Positions 1-6,295 of a stretch of 14,225 bases of DNA are shown piece by piece. Position numbers and translations under genes: made by a program. How positions within the stretch are numbered: the stretch's first letter is position 1; each line of letters starts with the position of its first letter. Below the pieces are notes generated by a model that was not told the DNA's origin, searched no databases, and saw only the letters and a program-made list of their open reading frames with translations. The stretch covers positions 1 to 14,225 of the forward strand of contig DGTW01000362.1 of the NCBI GenBank assembly GCA_002393835.1. The letters run 5' to 3'. Source of the DNA: Treponema sp. UBA4326. GTDB taxonomy: Bacteria; Spirochaetota; Spirochaetia; Treponematales; Treponemataceae.

Positions 1-46
1 GGGTAGCGGCCAACGAAGTGGACGCGCAGGGGGAGACTTCCCCCTT
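1..46 (+). repeat. GC-rich intergenic repeat, copy A (cut by window edge)
   Basis: This segment shares an ordered set of blocks with the minus strand of 4608-4657: GGGTAGCGG, then AACG, GAAG or AAG, a GCG, and finally a G-rich/C-rich palindrome. The element ends on the stop codon of the adaptor gene (stop at 45-47). Its left part lies outside the window. Seen directly: the shared block order. Inferred: common origin with the other GC-rich intergenic copies. Confidence 0.45.
28..45 (-). terminator. Possible terminator hairpin after the efflux adaptor gene
   Basis: A perfect 7-bp inverted repeat (AGGGGGA / TCCCCCT) with a four-base loop lies at and just beyond the stop codon of the minus-strand adaptor gene. 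The stem is GC-rich, but no T-run follows it on the minus strand, so a classic intrinsic terminator is doubtful. It may simply be the terminal hairpin of repeat copy A. Confidence 0.25.
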
Positions 47-1124
47 AAAACGGAGGCATTCCGCCCATGGGTGGCTGTTGCTGCTGATTCTTGTTGTTTT
101 TCTGTGCTTTCTGGCCTTTTTTGCTCACGCTCATTCTGCCGCTCTTTGAAGCATTGCTCTGAGCCTTGAGCATTTCGCCGCCTTCAAGCCCCGAAACGAC
201 ATTCACATATTCAAGACCGTAAGGCTCGACTTCAACCGCGACTTTCGTTGTCTTTCCGTCCCGGCCTAAAATCTCCGCAAATGCCGTGCCCTTGTCCCGT
301 CCGATTGCGTACCTCTCAACGACCAGCTTTGTCTCAGGCTCGGTGATTTGAATTTTTCCGGTAAAGCTGAAATTTGGCAGGACTCCATCAGGCACATCGT
401 CAATGCGGACTGTAGCCTTGACAATTGTGGCTCCACGGCTTGTAACTTCGCCAATAGCCGGATAAGAAAGCAGGTGACCGTAAACACTTCCGCTGTAGGC
501 CGGGAAAGTGAACTCAACCTTTTGCCCGATTTTAAGCTTTGAAACATCAGTTTCGGCAATCTCTACATCAGCAGTGAGGTAGTCAGTATTTACAAGAGTG
601 CCGATTGAATCCTTTGCCTCAAGATAATCGCCAGGATCAACATTCAAATCGGCAATAACGCCGTCAAAAGTGGCCACGATTTTACGATTCTCAACTTTGC
701 GAACAAGAGAAATTCTCTGGGTCTCCATGAGCTTGAGCTTTCCTGCCGTCTGATTCTGTCTGGCCACGGAAATTTCGTAGTCCAGGTTAGCGAGGTTATA
801 TTGCTGCTCAGTGTCGTCCAGCTGAACGATTAAATCCCCGGCCTTTACCCTGTCGCCTTCTTTTTTGTAAACGCCCACCACAGTTCCGTCATTCAGGGAT
901 TTCAGCGTCTGGGATTTTGCCGCCGCCACAGTTCCCGCAATCTGAATGACATTTTCGTAAGTTTCCTTGCGGACGACATAAGTAGTCTGGGAAGAAGCCG
1001 CCCGTTTTTCCGCAATCCCGCGAGAAACTTTCAAAATCACGACAAGAACAAGAATGGAGAGAAAAGCTCCAAGAATTATTTTCTGCTTTTTAGACAAGCG
1101 AATATTAATCTTCCAAATTTTCAT
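45..1124 (-). CDS. Efflux transporter periplasmic adaptor (HlyD/MacA/AcrA-type membrane fusion protein)
   Basis: 359 aa. This family links an inner-membrane pump to an outer-membrane TolC-like channel across the periplasm. Visible order: a basic N-terminus and one membrane anchor at about 15-33, with no lipobox; a first lipoyl-like half at about 70-105 (DGTVVGVYKKEGDRVKAGD); a very short helical hairpin at about 107-145; a second lipoyl half at about 148-180 (ATFDGVIADLNVDPGDYL); a beta-barrel at about 182-260; a membrane-proximal region up to about 325; and a low-complexity tail (QQQQPPMGGMPPF). The ATG is preceded by a GGGGGA Shine-Dalgarno sequence seven bases upstream. It lies downstream of the TolC-like gene on the same strand, across a heptamer array. 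The pump itself (perhaps a MacB-type ABC permease) is probably left of the window. The family is clear; the substrate is unknown. Confidence 0.85.
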   Translation of the reverse strand: MKIWKINIRLSKKQKIILGAFLSILVLVVILKVSRGIAEKRAASSQTTYVVRKETYENVIQIAGTVAAAKSQTLKSLNDGTVVGVYKKEGDRVKAGDLIVQLDDTEQQYNLANLDYEISVARQNQTAGKLKLMETQRISLVRKVENRKIVATFDGVIADLNVDPGDYLEAKDSIGTLVNTDYLTADVEIAETDVSKLKIGQKVEFTFPAYSGSVYGHLLSYPAIGEVTSRGATIVKATVRIDDVPDGVLPNFSFTGKIQITEPETKLVVERYAIGRDKGTAFAEILGRDGKTTKVAVEVEPYGLEYVNVVSGLEGGEMLKAQSNASKSGRMSVSKKGQKAQKNNKNQQQQPPMGGMPPF

Positions 1125-1134
1125 CTTTCCCCCT

Positions 1135-1232
1135 CATCTATCATCTATCATCTATCATCTTTCAGTTTTCAGTTTTCAGTTTTCAGTTTTCCGTTTTCCG
1201 TTTTCCGTTTTCAGTTTTCAGTTTTCAGTTTT
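1135..1232. repeat. 98-bp heptanucleotide tandem array with drifting unit
   Basis: Fourteen contiguous 7-bp units in unbroken phase on the plus strand: catctat x3, catcttt x1, cagtttt x4, ccgtttt x3, cagtttt x3. The catcttt unit is intermediate between the two main types. On the coding (minus) strand the unit reads AAAACTG. Because 7 is not a multiple of 3, every frame meets a stop within the array. The TolC-like gene ends inside it (stop at 1218-1220), and the adaptor Shine-Dalgarno sequence begins just beyond its other end. It resembles the heptameric short tandem repeats known from some cyanobacteria; that comparison is from memory. Confidence 0.9.
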
Positions 1233-2747
1233 CACAAACATGAGCTTCACATTATTATTGTAGATGATTTTTTCCACGGCGTTAACGAGGATATTCATCT
1301 GAGCCTTGTCCCGGTTATTTGCCGCATCCAGATAATCACTCTTGGTCACGCTTCCCTGCTCCAGCCACTTATCCATGTCATATTCCAGCTGGGAATACAT
1401 GTCATATTCCTCGGCGTAGGACTTTTCACTCCAGGCAAGGTCTCCCCGCTCGGTAAGCTTATCCAGAAGAGCCGTGTTGTAGTCGTCAGCCGCCGATTTT
1501 ACTGAAATTTCATCGATTTTTGAATTCAACTCGTCCTGCTTTTTATCGATGGAAGCCAGTCGCCAGGTGTTTGGATTTATTGTAAGCGAAAAAGTATAGA
1601 CCGGCGAGTCTGATGGTGTCCCTGAGCTTGATGACTTTAATGGGAAAAGATTCTGCCCGATGGGAATTGAAAGGCCTGCACTGGCCGTAATTCCCCGCCA
1701 GTCAAATGTAATTCCGCCGTCAACAGTGTCATATTTTGAAGTTGACTCATTGAAAGTGTAACCGCCATAAATGCCAACCTCCAGAGAATAGTCCGTCTGC
1801 CGCTTTAAGTCGCTGATGTATTTTGACCAGGCCGCACTTTCCGTTTTTGTGTAAGAATCAGCCTTGTAGGAAAGAACATCTTCCATTTCAACACCTGGAA
1901 TTTCCATTGGCAAAAAAGCCATTACAGCCTGAAAAGCCTGAGACTCAACCTCTTCGGCTTTTGTAGAATCAAAATTTTCCGAATTGAAGACCTGCTGGTA
2001 TTCAGTACCGCATTTTACAGCAAAAAGGGCTGTTTCTCTCTCCAACTTGCGGAGATTTTCAGCCACAGTCCGCCTGTCGCTCTGACATTCAAGGTATTTT
2101 TTTCGGTATGAAGCACTGGTCTTGCTGTAGCCCTGAACTTCAAGGACTCTTAATGAAAGCTCATCGTCATACAGATCATCTTTAGCAGTAAGGACTTTGG
2201 AAACATAGGAATACAGTGTCTTTAAGCTTGTGTAAAACTCGTTTTCCACGGTAAGAGCCTGACTTTGAACTGCACGGCTGGCTTCAATATAGGCACGCTC
2301 CGCCTCCAGAAGCGTGATTTTCCGTTTTAAGGGAGCTTTTGTAACTATTCCCGTACTGAGCTTTATCGTTCCATTGTCAAGGTAGCTGCCATTTTCGCTT
2401 TCGTTATTGTAGCCGGATTTTTGGGTCACAGGCAGGGTGGCCGTGAGTTTCGTTTCATTAAGCTCCGGGATGCTGAGTGAAGCCGTCGGGCTGAATGTGT
2501 ATTTTGTTCCGCCAGAAGAAGACTGAATTTTAACCGTGCCTGTGGAAAGAGTCAGCTCAATTCCATTCTGAATTTTTGTCGAATCGTAGGCAAGAGCCTT
2601 GTTTTCTGCCGTAAGTGCGGCTTTTTGTAGACTCAAATCGTTCTTCAAGTAGCCGAATAGCAGGGTCGGAAGCTTAGACTCAGCAGAAACTTGTGTCGCA
2701 AAAGAGAAGGCAAGAAAAGAAAAAATCAGCCCGAGGACTTTTTTCAT
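1218..2747 (-). CDS. TolC-like outer membrane efflux protein
   Basis: 509 aa. The N-terminus is a standard signal peptide: basic MKK, a hydrophobic stretch at about 4-18, and an A-x-A-type site near VSA|ES at about 22. The mature protein has long helix-prone stretches (about 135-250 and 395-500) and Ser/Thr/Gly-rich strand-like stretches between them (about 50-130 and 325-395). This fits the alternating helix/barrel layout of TolC-family channels. Similarity by eye is modest, so the call leans on the adaptor gene directly downstream on the same strand. Such channels carry drugs, metabolites or peptides across the outer membrane. The last residues (VKTEN) and the TGA stop are encoded by the first units of the heptamer array, so array length changes would not alter the protein much. 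The Shine-Dalgarno sequence before the ATG is weak. An unrelated outer-membrane protein cannot be excluded. Confidence 0.65.
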   Translation of the reverse strand: MKKVLGLIFSFLAFSFATQVSAESKLPTLLFGYLKNDLSLQKAALTAENKALAYDSTKIQNGIELTLSTGTVKIQSSSGGTKYTFSPTASLSIPELNETKLTATLPVTQKSGYNNESENGSYLDNGTIKLSTGIVTKAPLKRKITLLEAERAYIEASRAVQSQALTVENEFYTSLKTLYSYVSKVLTAKDDLYDDELSLRVLEVQGYSKTSASYRKKYLECQSDRRTVAENLRKLERETALFAVKCGTEYQQVFNSENFDSTKAEEVESQAFQAVMAFLPMEIPGVEMEDVLSYKADSYTKTESAAWSKYISDLKRQTDYSLEVGIYGGYTFNESTSKYDTVDGGITFDWRGITASAGLSIPIGQNLFPLKSSSSGTPSDSPVYTFSLTINPNTWRLASIDKKQDELNSKIDEISVKSAADDYNTALLDKLTERGDLAWSEKSYAEEYDMYSQLEYDMDKWLEQGSVTKSDYLDAANNRDKAQMNILVNAVEKIIYNNNVKLMFVKTEN

Positions 2748-2888
2748 GTAATAATCTTATCGAAAAACACTTAACTTTTCATTAACAGAAGCATAAATTG
2801 TTGTTATATAATAAAATTTTAAGCCAAGGCTTGCGGACCCGATAAGTCCTTTTTACGCCTGGAAAGCATTTTTTTAGGCAGAAAGAGT

Positions 2889-2894
2889 TATAAT
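2889..2894 (+). promoter_or_regulatory. Candidate -10 box for the lone ABC ATPase gene
   Basis: A perfect TATAAT lies 60 bases upstream of the ATG at 2954, in the 206-bp divergent gap between the TolC-like gene and this gene. The -35 region at 16-17 bases spacing is T-rich but a poor match. The rest of the gap is AT-rich. It also holds a small inverted repeat (AAGCC-AA-GGCTT, 2821-2832) and a weak GGAC/GTCC hairpin followed by T5 at about 2835-2854. No convincing minus-strand promoter for the TolC-like gene was found. Confidence 0.35.
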
Positions 2895-2953
2895 GCAGTT
2901 ATCCTGAAATATGCTCCCTTTCCTTTTTCGGGAATTTTCATTATCTTTAACTC

Positions 2954-3823
2954 ATGGATAACACAAATTTTCTTGAACTTAACGATATAACCTTTACATA
3001 CCCGGCTGTTGAGGGTGATTTGGATGAGAACGGCAAACAAATTGAGCCAAAACCCATTTTCGAGCATTTTTCGGCAAGCCTGCCAAAGGGCTTCGTCAGC
3101 TTTGTCGGGCAGAACGGTTGCGGTAAAACTACTCTCATGCTTTTGGCAAGCGGGCGGCTGGCACCTCAGAGCGGCACTGTTTCTCTTCTTGGGCAGAATC
3201 CTGCAAAACTCGACGACGAGCAAAAAAATCTCCTTGCTTCCGTGATTTATCAGAACATGGAATTTGAAACCGAAGACAAAGTTAGCGAGCTTCTTTCGTA
3301 TGTTTATCAGAACGGCGCGCTCAAAGGCAGTGCAAAGGCAATCCGAGAGTCAACTGAAGGCGGAGACCTTCTTGGTGAGGTAATCGATGTTTTTGAGCTT
3401 AAAGATGTCCTTGACCACGCGCTCACCCATTTGAGCAAAGGCGAAATTCAGCGTGTTCTGCTTGCTTTTGGCATTTTGTACGGAAGCGCATCCCTTTTCA
3501 TGGACGAGCCTCTTTTTGCAATGGAGCCCCATCAAAAAGAAGCTGCCCTCGCCTACCTCAAGGAATATGTTCACAAGACTGGCACGACGATTTACATTTC
3601 AATGCACGAGCTTGATTTAACCAAAAAGTATGCCGACACTGTTCTGCTCTTCTACCCTAACCGCGACATGGCTCTGGGCACTCCAGAAGAAGTCCTGACC
3701 CGCGACGAAGTTGAAAAGGCTTATGGTGTTCCGTATGCCATGCTTAAAGACCACGAAAATCTGAGCCGCGAATACCTCAACTCTCTGAGTCAGAAAAAAC
3801 AAGAAGGGACATCCATGTCCTGA
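2954..3823 (+). CDS. ABC transporter ATP-binding protein (stand-alone ATPase)
   Basis: 289 aa, a single nucleotide-binding domain that would hydrolyse ATP to drive a membrane partner. Visible motifs: Walker A GQNGCGKT at 52-59; Q-loop near Q100 (YQNME); signature LSKGEIQR at 160-167 (K and E replace the usual LSGGQ residues); Walker B LFMDEP at 181-186; an unusual D-loop (FAMEP instead of GLDP-like); and H-loop His218. An acidic insert (about 20-32, GDLDENGKQIEPKP) separates the first strand from Walker A. No permease or binding-protein gene adjoins it on the same strand. The 3' neighbour is convergent, so its partner must be encoded elsewhere, or it is a soluble-type ABC protein. No obvious Shine-Dalgarno sequence precedes the ATG. 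The family is certain; the substrate is unknown. Confidence 0.88.
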   Translation: MDNTNFLELNDITFTYPAVEGDLDENGKQIEPKPIFEHFSASLPKGFVSFVGQNGCGKTTLMLLASGRLAPQSGTVSLLGQNPAKLDDEQKNLLASVIYQNMEFETEDKVSELLSYVYQNGALKGSAKAIRESTEGGDLLGEVIDVFELKDVLDHALTHLSKGEIQRVLLAFGILYGSASLFMDEPLFAMEPHQKEAALAYLKEYVHKTGTTIYISMHELDLTKKYADTVLLFYPNRDMALGTPEEVLTRDEVEKAYGVPYAMLKDHENLSREYLNSLSQKKQEGTSMS

Positions 3824-3847
3824 GAATTCATTTGCGGTCCGCCGTCT

Positions 3848-3939
3848 CCGTGCGGCAATTTATTGTAGCCAGTAACCTTCCAGGTCTTCCTTCACTGCGG
3901 TCACTGGCTTCGCCACTACAATCCCGTGGGGCAATTTAT
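3848..3939. repeat. GC-rich intergenic repeat, copy C, flanked by 16-bp direct repeats
   Basis: It fills the convergent gap between the ABC ATPase and CBS genes. The near-identical 16-mers at 3848-3863 and 3924-3939 (15/16) bracket a 60-bp core. The core ends pair as ATTGTAG (3862-3868) and CTACAAT (3916-3922), with further pairing inside (CCAGTAACC 3869-3877 against GGTCACTGG 3899-3907, one mismatch). The right-hand 16-mer contains the stop codon of the CBS gene (3936-3938). The minus strand of the core shares GGGATTGTAG, GGCGAAGCC and GACCGCAG, in that order, with the plus strand of copy D at 9352-9392. Confidence 0.6.
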
Positions 3940-4574
3940 CTTAAATCCTTAATGTCTGCGCCCAGAGTTTTTAGAATTTCCCCGACAGTTTCTTTTGAAA
4001 TTCCAATAATCTTTAGTGTAATGATTCGTTTGCTCACATCACTTCCGTCAGCTGTGATTACAGAAACTATCTTACCGTTCTTGTCAGCGATTGCCTTACT
4101 GATTTTGGCAAGCTCGCCCGGATTGTCGTTTGCTTCGACTTCCGCACGTACGCCTTCGTATCTGAAGCCAAACATGTCAACAACGGCCTTGAAAAGGTCT
4201 GTTTTTGAAAGGATTCCAGTAAGGACTTCTCCGTCCATTACGACAAGGCTTGAAAGTCCTTTTTCTGACATTATTTTTGCGGCTTCCTCAATCGTGGCAT
4301 CCTTTTGAATCGTAATAGGATTTTTTTTCATCACTTTTTCAACAGTGATTTTTGAGAGAAGATAGCCAAGCTCATAGATGTCGAGGGTTGTAGCCTCTGA
4401 TGGCATGGCTTTTTTTAAATCAGACTTGGTGACAACGCCGACCAGTTTTCCTGAATCGTCTAGGACAGGCACTTTTGAGAACTTTTCCCTGTCCATCATG
4501 CTTTTGACATTGTAAATTTGCTCTTTTGGATTCGTATAAAATGGATTTTTAGTCATAAAATCGCGTACAATCAT
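3936..4574 (-). CDS. Tandem CBS-domain protein with C-terminal ACT-like domain (AcuB-like layout)
   Basis: 212 aa, cytoplasmic, with no signal or membrane segments. The first CBS motif (about 1-60) begins VRDFMTKNPFYTNPKEQI and contains KVPVLDDSGKLVGVVTKSDL. The second (about 76-132) begins VEKVMKKNPITIQKDATI and contains SSLVVMDGEVLTGILSKTDL. Residues about 139-212 look like an ACT-type fold (RAEVEANDNPGELAKISKAIADKNGKIVSV). CBS pairs bind adenine nucleotides and ACT domains bind amino acids, so a ligand-sensing role is likely; the target is unknown. The start is well supported by AGGAGG seven bases upstream of the ATG. An extended -10 box lies about 115 bases upstream, and repeat copy B forms most of the leader. 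The gene follows livF on the same strand, so some readthrough from the liv operon is possible. Confidence 0.85.
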   Translation of the reverse strand: MIVRDFMTKNPFYTNPKEQIYNVKSMMDREKFSKVPVLDDSGKLVGVVTKSDLKKAMPSEATTLDIYELGYLLSKITVEKVMKKNPITIQKDATIEEAAKIMSEKGLSSLVVMDGEVLTGILSKTDLFKAVVDMFGFRYEGVRAEVEANDNPGELAKISKAIADKNGKIVSVITADGSDVSKRIITLKIIGISKETVGEILKTLGADIKDLR

Positions 4575-4607
4575 AGTGTCCTCCTATTCAGGGGAATGCA
4601 GAATCAG

Positions 4608-4690
4608 GAGGGGAAGGCCTTCCCCTCGCTCCAACCGCTTCGCGTTTTCCGCTACCCCTTCTACAGGAGCTTCGCCCCCGTACCCCTACA
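4608..4690 (-). repeat. GC-rich intergenic repeat, copy B, with a 20-bp perfect palindrome
   Basis: Read on the minus strand, it starts near ATGTAGGGG, contains GGGGCGAAGC and GGGGTAGCGG, and ends with a perfect palindrome at 4608-4627 (core AGGGGAAGGCCTTCCCCT). The second half aligns in block order with copy A at 1-46; the first half resembles the start of copy D. It lies between the putative promoter and the Shine-Dalgarno sequence of the CBS gene, so the palindrome would be transcribed into that mRNA leader. Confidence 0.5.
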
Positions 4691-4698
4691 TTATACCA
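4690..4698 (-). promoter_or_regulatory. Extended -10 promoter for the CBS-domain gene
   Basis: The minus strand reads TGGTATAAT, a perfect -10 with the TGn extension. The -35 region is poor (TTCGCG at 18 bases), as is usual for extended -10 promoters. It would give a leader of about 110 bases that includes repeat copy B. Confidence 0.4.
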
Positions 4699-4731
4699 CT
4701 GTTTAGAATTTTTCGCGAAAAAAATTAAATC

Positions 4732-5442
4732 TTATCCACCTAAATAAGCTTTTTTAACAGCCTCATCGTGAATCATTTCTTCAGAATTTCCAGAAGAAGC
4801 GACCTGACCGGTTTCCAAAATATAAACCCGGTTTGCAATACTCATGGCCTTAAAAGCGTTCTGCTCAACAAGAAGAATTGTGGTTCCGTCCTTGTTGATT
4901 TTCTGGATGATGTCAAAAATCTCATCGACCAGAATCGGAGCCAGACCCATGCTCGGTTCATCCAGCAAAAGAAGCTCTGGCTTTGACATGAGGCCCCGCC
5001 CCATAGCCAGCATCTGCTGCTCGCCGCCAGAAAGGGTTCCTGCAAGCTGCTTTACTCGTTCCCTCAGGCGGGGGAAAAGCTCGTAAACATGTTCTAGGTC
5101 AGCCTTGATTCCGGCCTTGTCATTGCGAAGGTAGGCTCCCATCTCAAGATTTTCTTTGACTGTAAGGTTAGCAAAAACACGACGGCCTTCTGGAACGTGA
5201 ATCAATCCAGCCTTTACGATTTTGTCAGGGGTGGTGTTGGTGATGTCCTCGCCCTTGAAAATGACGCTTCCGCTCTGTTTTTTTATCAGATTTGAGATTG
5301 AATGAAGGGTCGTTGTTTTTCCAGCCCCGTTTGCTCCAATCAACGAAATAATTTCGCCTTCTTTGACATCGAAACTGATTCCTTTGAGTGCTCGTATAGC
5401 ACCATAACTGACTACGAGATTGTTAACTTCAAGCATTGGCAT
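4732..5442 (-). CDS. livF: Branched-chain amino acid ABC transporter ATP-binding protein LivF
   Basis: 236 aa from the chosen start. One of the two ATPases that power Leu/Ile/Val (or related) uptake through LivH/LivM. Motifs: Walker A GANGAGKT 36-43; LivF-typical VPEGRRVF at 83-90; signature LSGGEQQ 137-143; Walker B LLLLDEP 157-163; and LVEQN with Gln194 at the H-loop place, as usual for LivF. The frame stays open upstream to 5538, but that stretch overlaps livG. The ATG at 5440-5442 has GGAGG at good spacing and gives the normal family length. It overlaps the end of livG by 14 bases, so translation is probably coupled. It is the last gene of the liv operon; the 157 bases downstream hold repeat copy B and the promoter of the CBS gene. 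Confidence 0.95.
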   Translation of the reverse strand: MPMLEVNNLVVSYGAIRALKGISFDVKEGEIISLIGANGAGKTTTLHSISNLIKKQSGSVIFKGEDITNTTPDKIVKAGLIHVPEGRRVFANLTVKENLEMGAYLRNDKAGIKADLEHVYELFPRLRERVKQLAGTLSGGEQQMLAMGRGLMSKPELLLLDEPSMGLAPILVDEIFDIIQKINKDGTTILLVEQNAFKAMSIANRVYILETGQVASSGNSEEMIHDEAVKKAYLGG

Positions 5443-6295
5443 TTTCGCTTCCTCCAACATAATTTGAGATAAGATTGTCAACGCCTTTGTCAACTTCAGC
5501 GTTCTCCACATCGCCGCCAAGATAGGCCTTGATGACAAGCGGATTTTTGCGCACTTCGTCAGGCCTGCCCTGAGCTATGATACGGCCGTAGTCAAGAACG
5601 AAAAGCCGCTCGCAGATTCCCATGACCAGCTTCATGTCGTGCTCAATCAAGAGGATTGTGAGACTGAATTCCTTGCGGATAAAGGAAATAAGTTCCATGA
5701 GTTCTTTTGTTTCCTGGGGGTTCATGCCGGCGGCCGGTTCGTCCAGAAGAAGAATCTGCGGCTGACTGGCCAAAGCACGGCAGATTTCAAGTTTTCTCTG
5801 CTCGCCATAAGGAAGATTTTTTGCAAGCTCACTTTCTTTTTCAAGCAGACCGAAGAGTTTCAGAAGGTTTTTGACACGGTTTGTCATCATCTCCTCATCC
5901 CTGAAAAATTTGGGAGTACGGAAGAGAATTTGAAGAGGATTAGCCTCACGCTGGGCGTGCATTGCAATCCGGACATTGTCAGCCACGGTGAGGTTTCCGA
6001 AAAGGCGGATATTCTGGAAAGTCCGAGCGATTCCGATTTTGTTGAGCTGTGCAGGAGTCATTTTGTTTACGATATGAACCCGGTTTTTACGGTCAGTGTA
6101 AATAATCTGGCCGCTGCTTGGAGTATAAACGCCAGAAAGCATGTTGAATACTGTGGTTTTACCGGCACCGTTAGGCCCGATCAAGCCAACAAGCTCGCCT
6201 TTTTTTAGTTCCATGTTCAAATCACTGACGGCCCGCAAACCACCGAATACAATCGAAATGTCAGAAGCCGTCAAAATTGTTTTGTTTTCGCTCAT
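5429..6295 (-). CDS. livG: Branched-chain amino acid ABC transporter ATP-binding protein LivG
   Basis: 288 aa, the second ATPase of the LivHMGF importer. Motifs: Walker A GPNGAGKT 40-47; Q-loop RTFQN with Gln94; LivG-type signature LPYGEQR 161-167; Walker B ILLLDEP 181-187; H-loop IEHDM with His219. The usual C-terminal YLGG is at 258-261 and is followed by about 27 extra acidic/Gly/Asn residues, making it longer than the common size of about 255. The extension encodes the ribosome binding site and start of livF. The ATG shares four bases (ATGA) with the livM stop, and GGAGG lies within the last livM codons, indicating translational coupling. Confidence 0.95.
   Translation of the reverse strand: MSENKTILTASDISIVFGGLRAVSDLNMELKKGELVGLIGPNGAGKTTVFNMLSGVYTPSSGQIIYTDRKNRVHIVNKMTPAQLNKIGIARTFQNIRLFGNLTVADNVRIAMHAQREANPLQILFRTPKFFRDEEMMTNRVKNLLKLFGLLEKESELAKNLPYGEQRKLEICRALASQPQILLLDEPAAGMNPQETKELMELISFIRKEFSLTILLIEHDMKLVMGICERLFVLDYGRIIAQGRPDEVRKNPLVIKAYLGGDVENAEVDKGVDNLISNYVGGSENANA

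Noticed and set aside
10..20. 11-mer CCAACGAAGTG also found at 10364-10374
   Set aside because: No similarity extends on either side, so it was treated as chance.
1135..1232. CRISPR-like array
   Set aside because: Units are 7 bp and contiguous with no spacers.
1054..1263. 69-codon open frame reading through the heptamer array (FSFQFSVF repeats)
   Set aside because: The repetitive peptide is a by-product of translating 7-bp units; there is no ribosome site, and it is antisense to the adaptor start.
2835..2854. Hairpin plus T-run as a terminator or riboswitch upstream of the ABC ATPase
   Set aside because: The stem is only four pairs (GGAC/GTCC), and it lies upstream of the likely -10 box, so it would not be in the transcript.
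3832..4308. 158-codon open frame on the plus strand
   Set aside because: It is antisense to the CBS gene, lacks a Shine-Dalgarno sequence and has no recognisable family; the minus-strand protein has clear CBS motifs.
4709..4722. TTTTTCGCGAAAAA palindrome as the livF terminator
   Set aside because: It has no loop and a weak AT stem, so it is unlikely to end transcription; it may be a binding site, but nothing supports that.
5443..5538. Longer livF reading frame with 32 extra N-terminal residues
   Set aside because: It overlaps livG further and gives a length outside the family; the GGAGG-preceded ATG at 5442 is better.
5639..6208. 189-codon open frame on the plus strand
   Set aside because: It lies wholly antisense to livG, whose ATPase motifs are complete.
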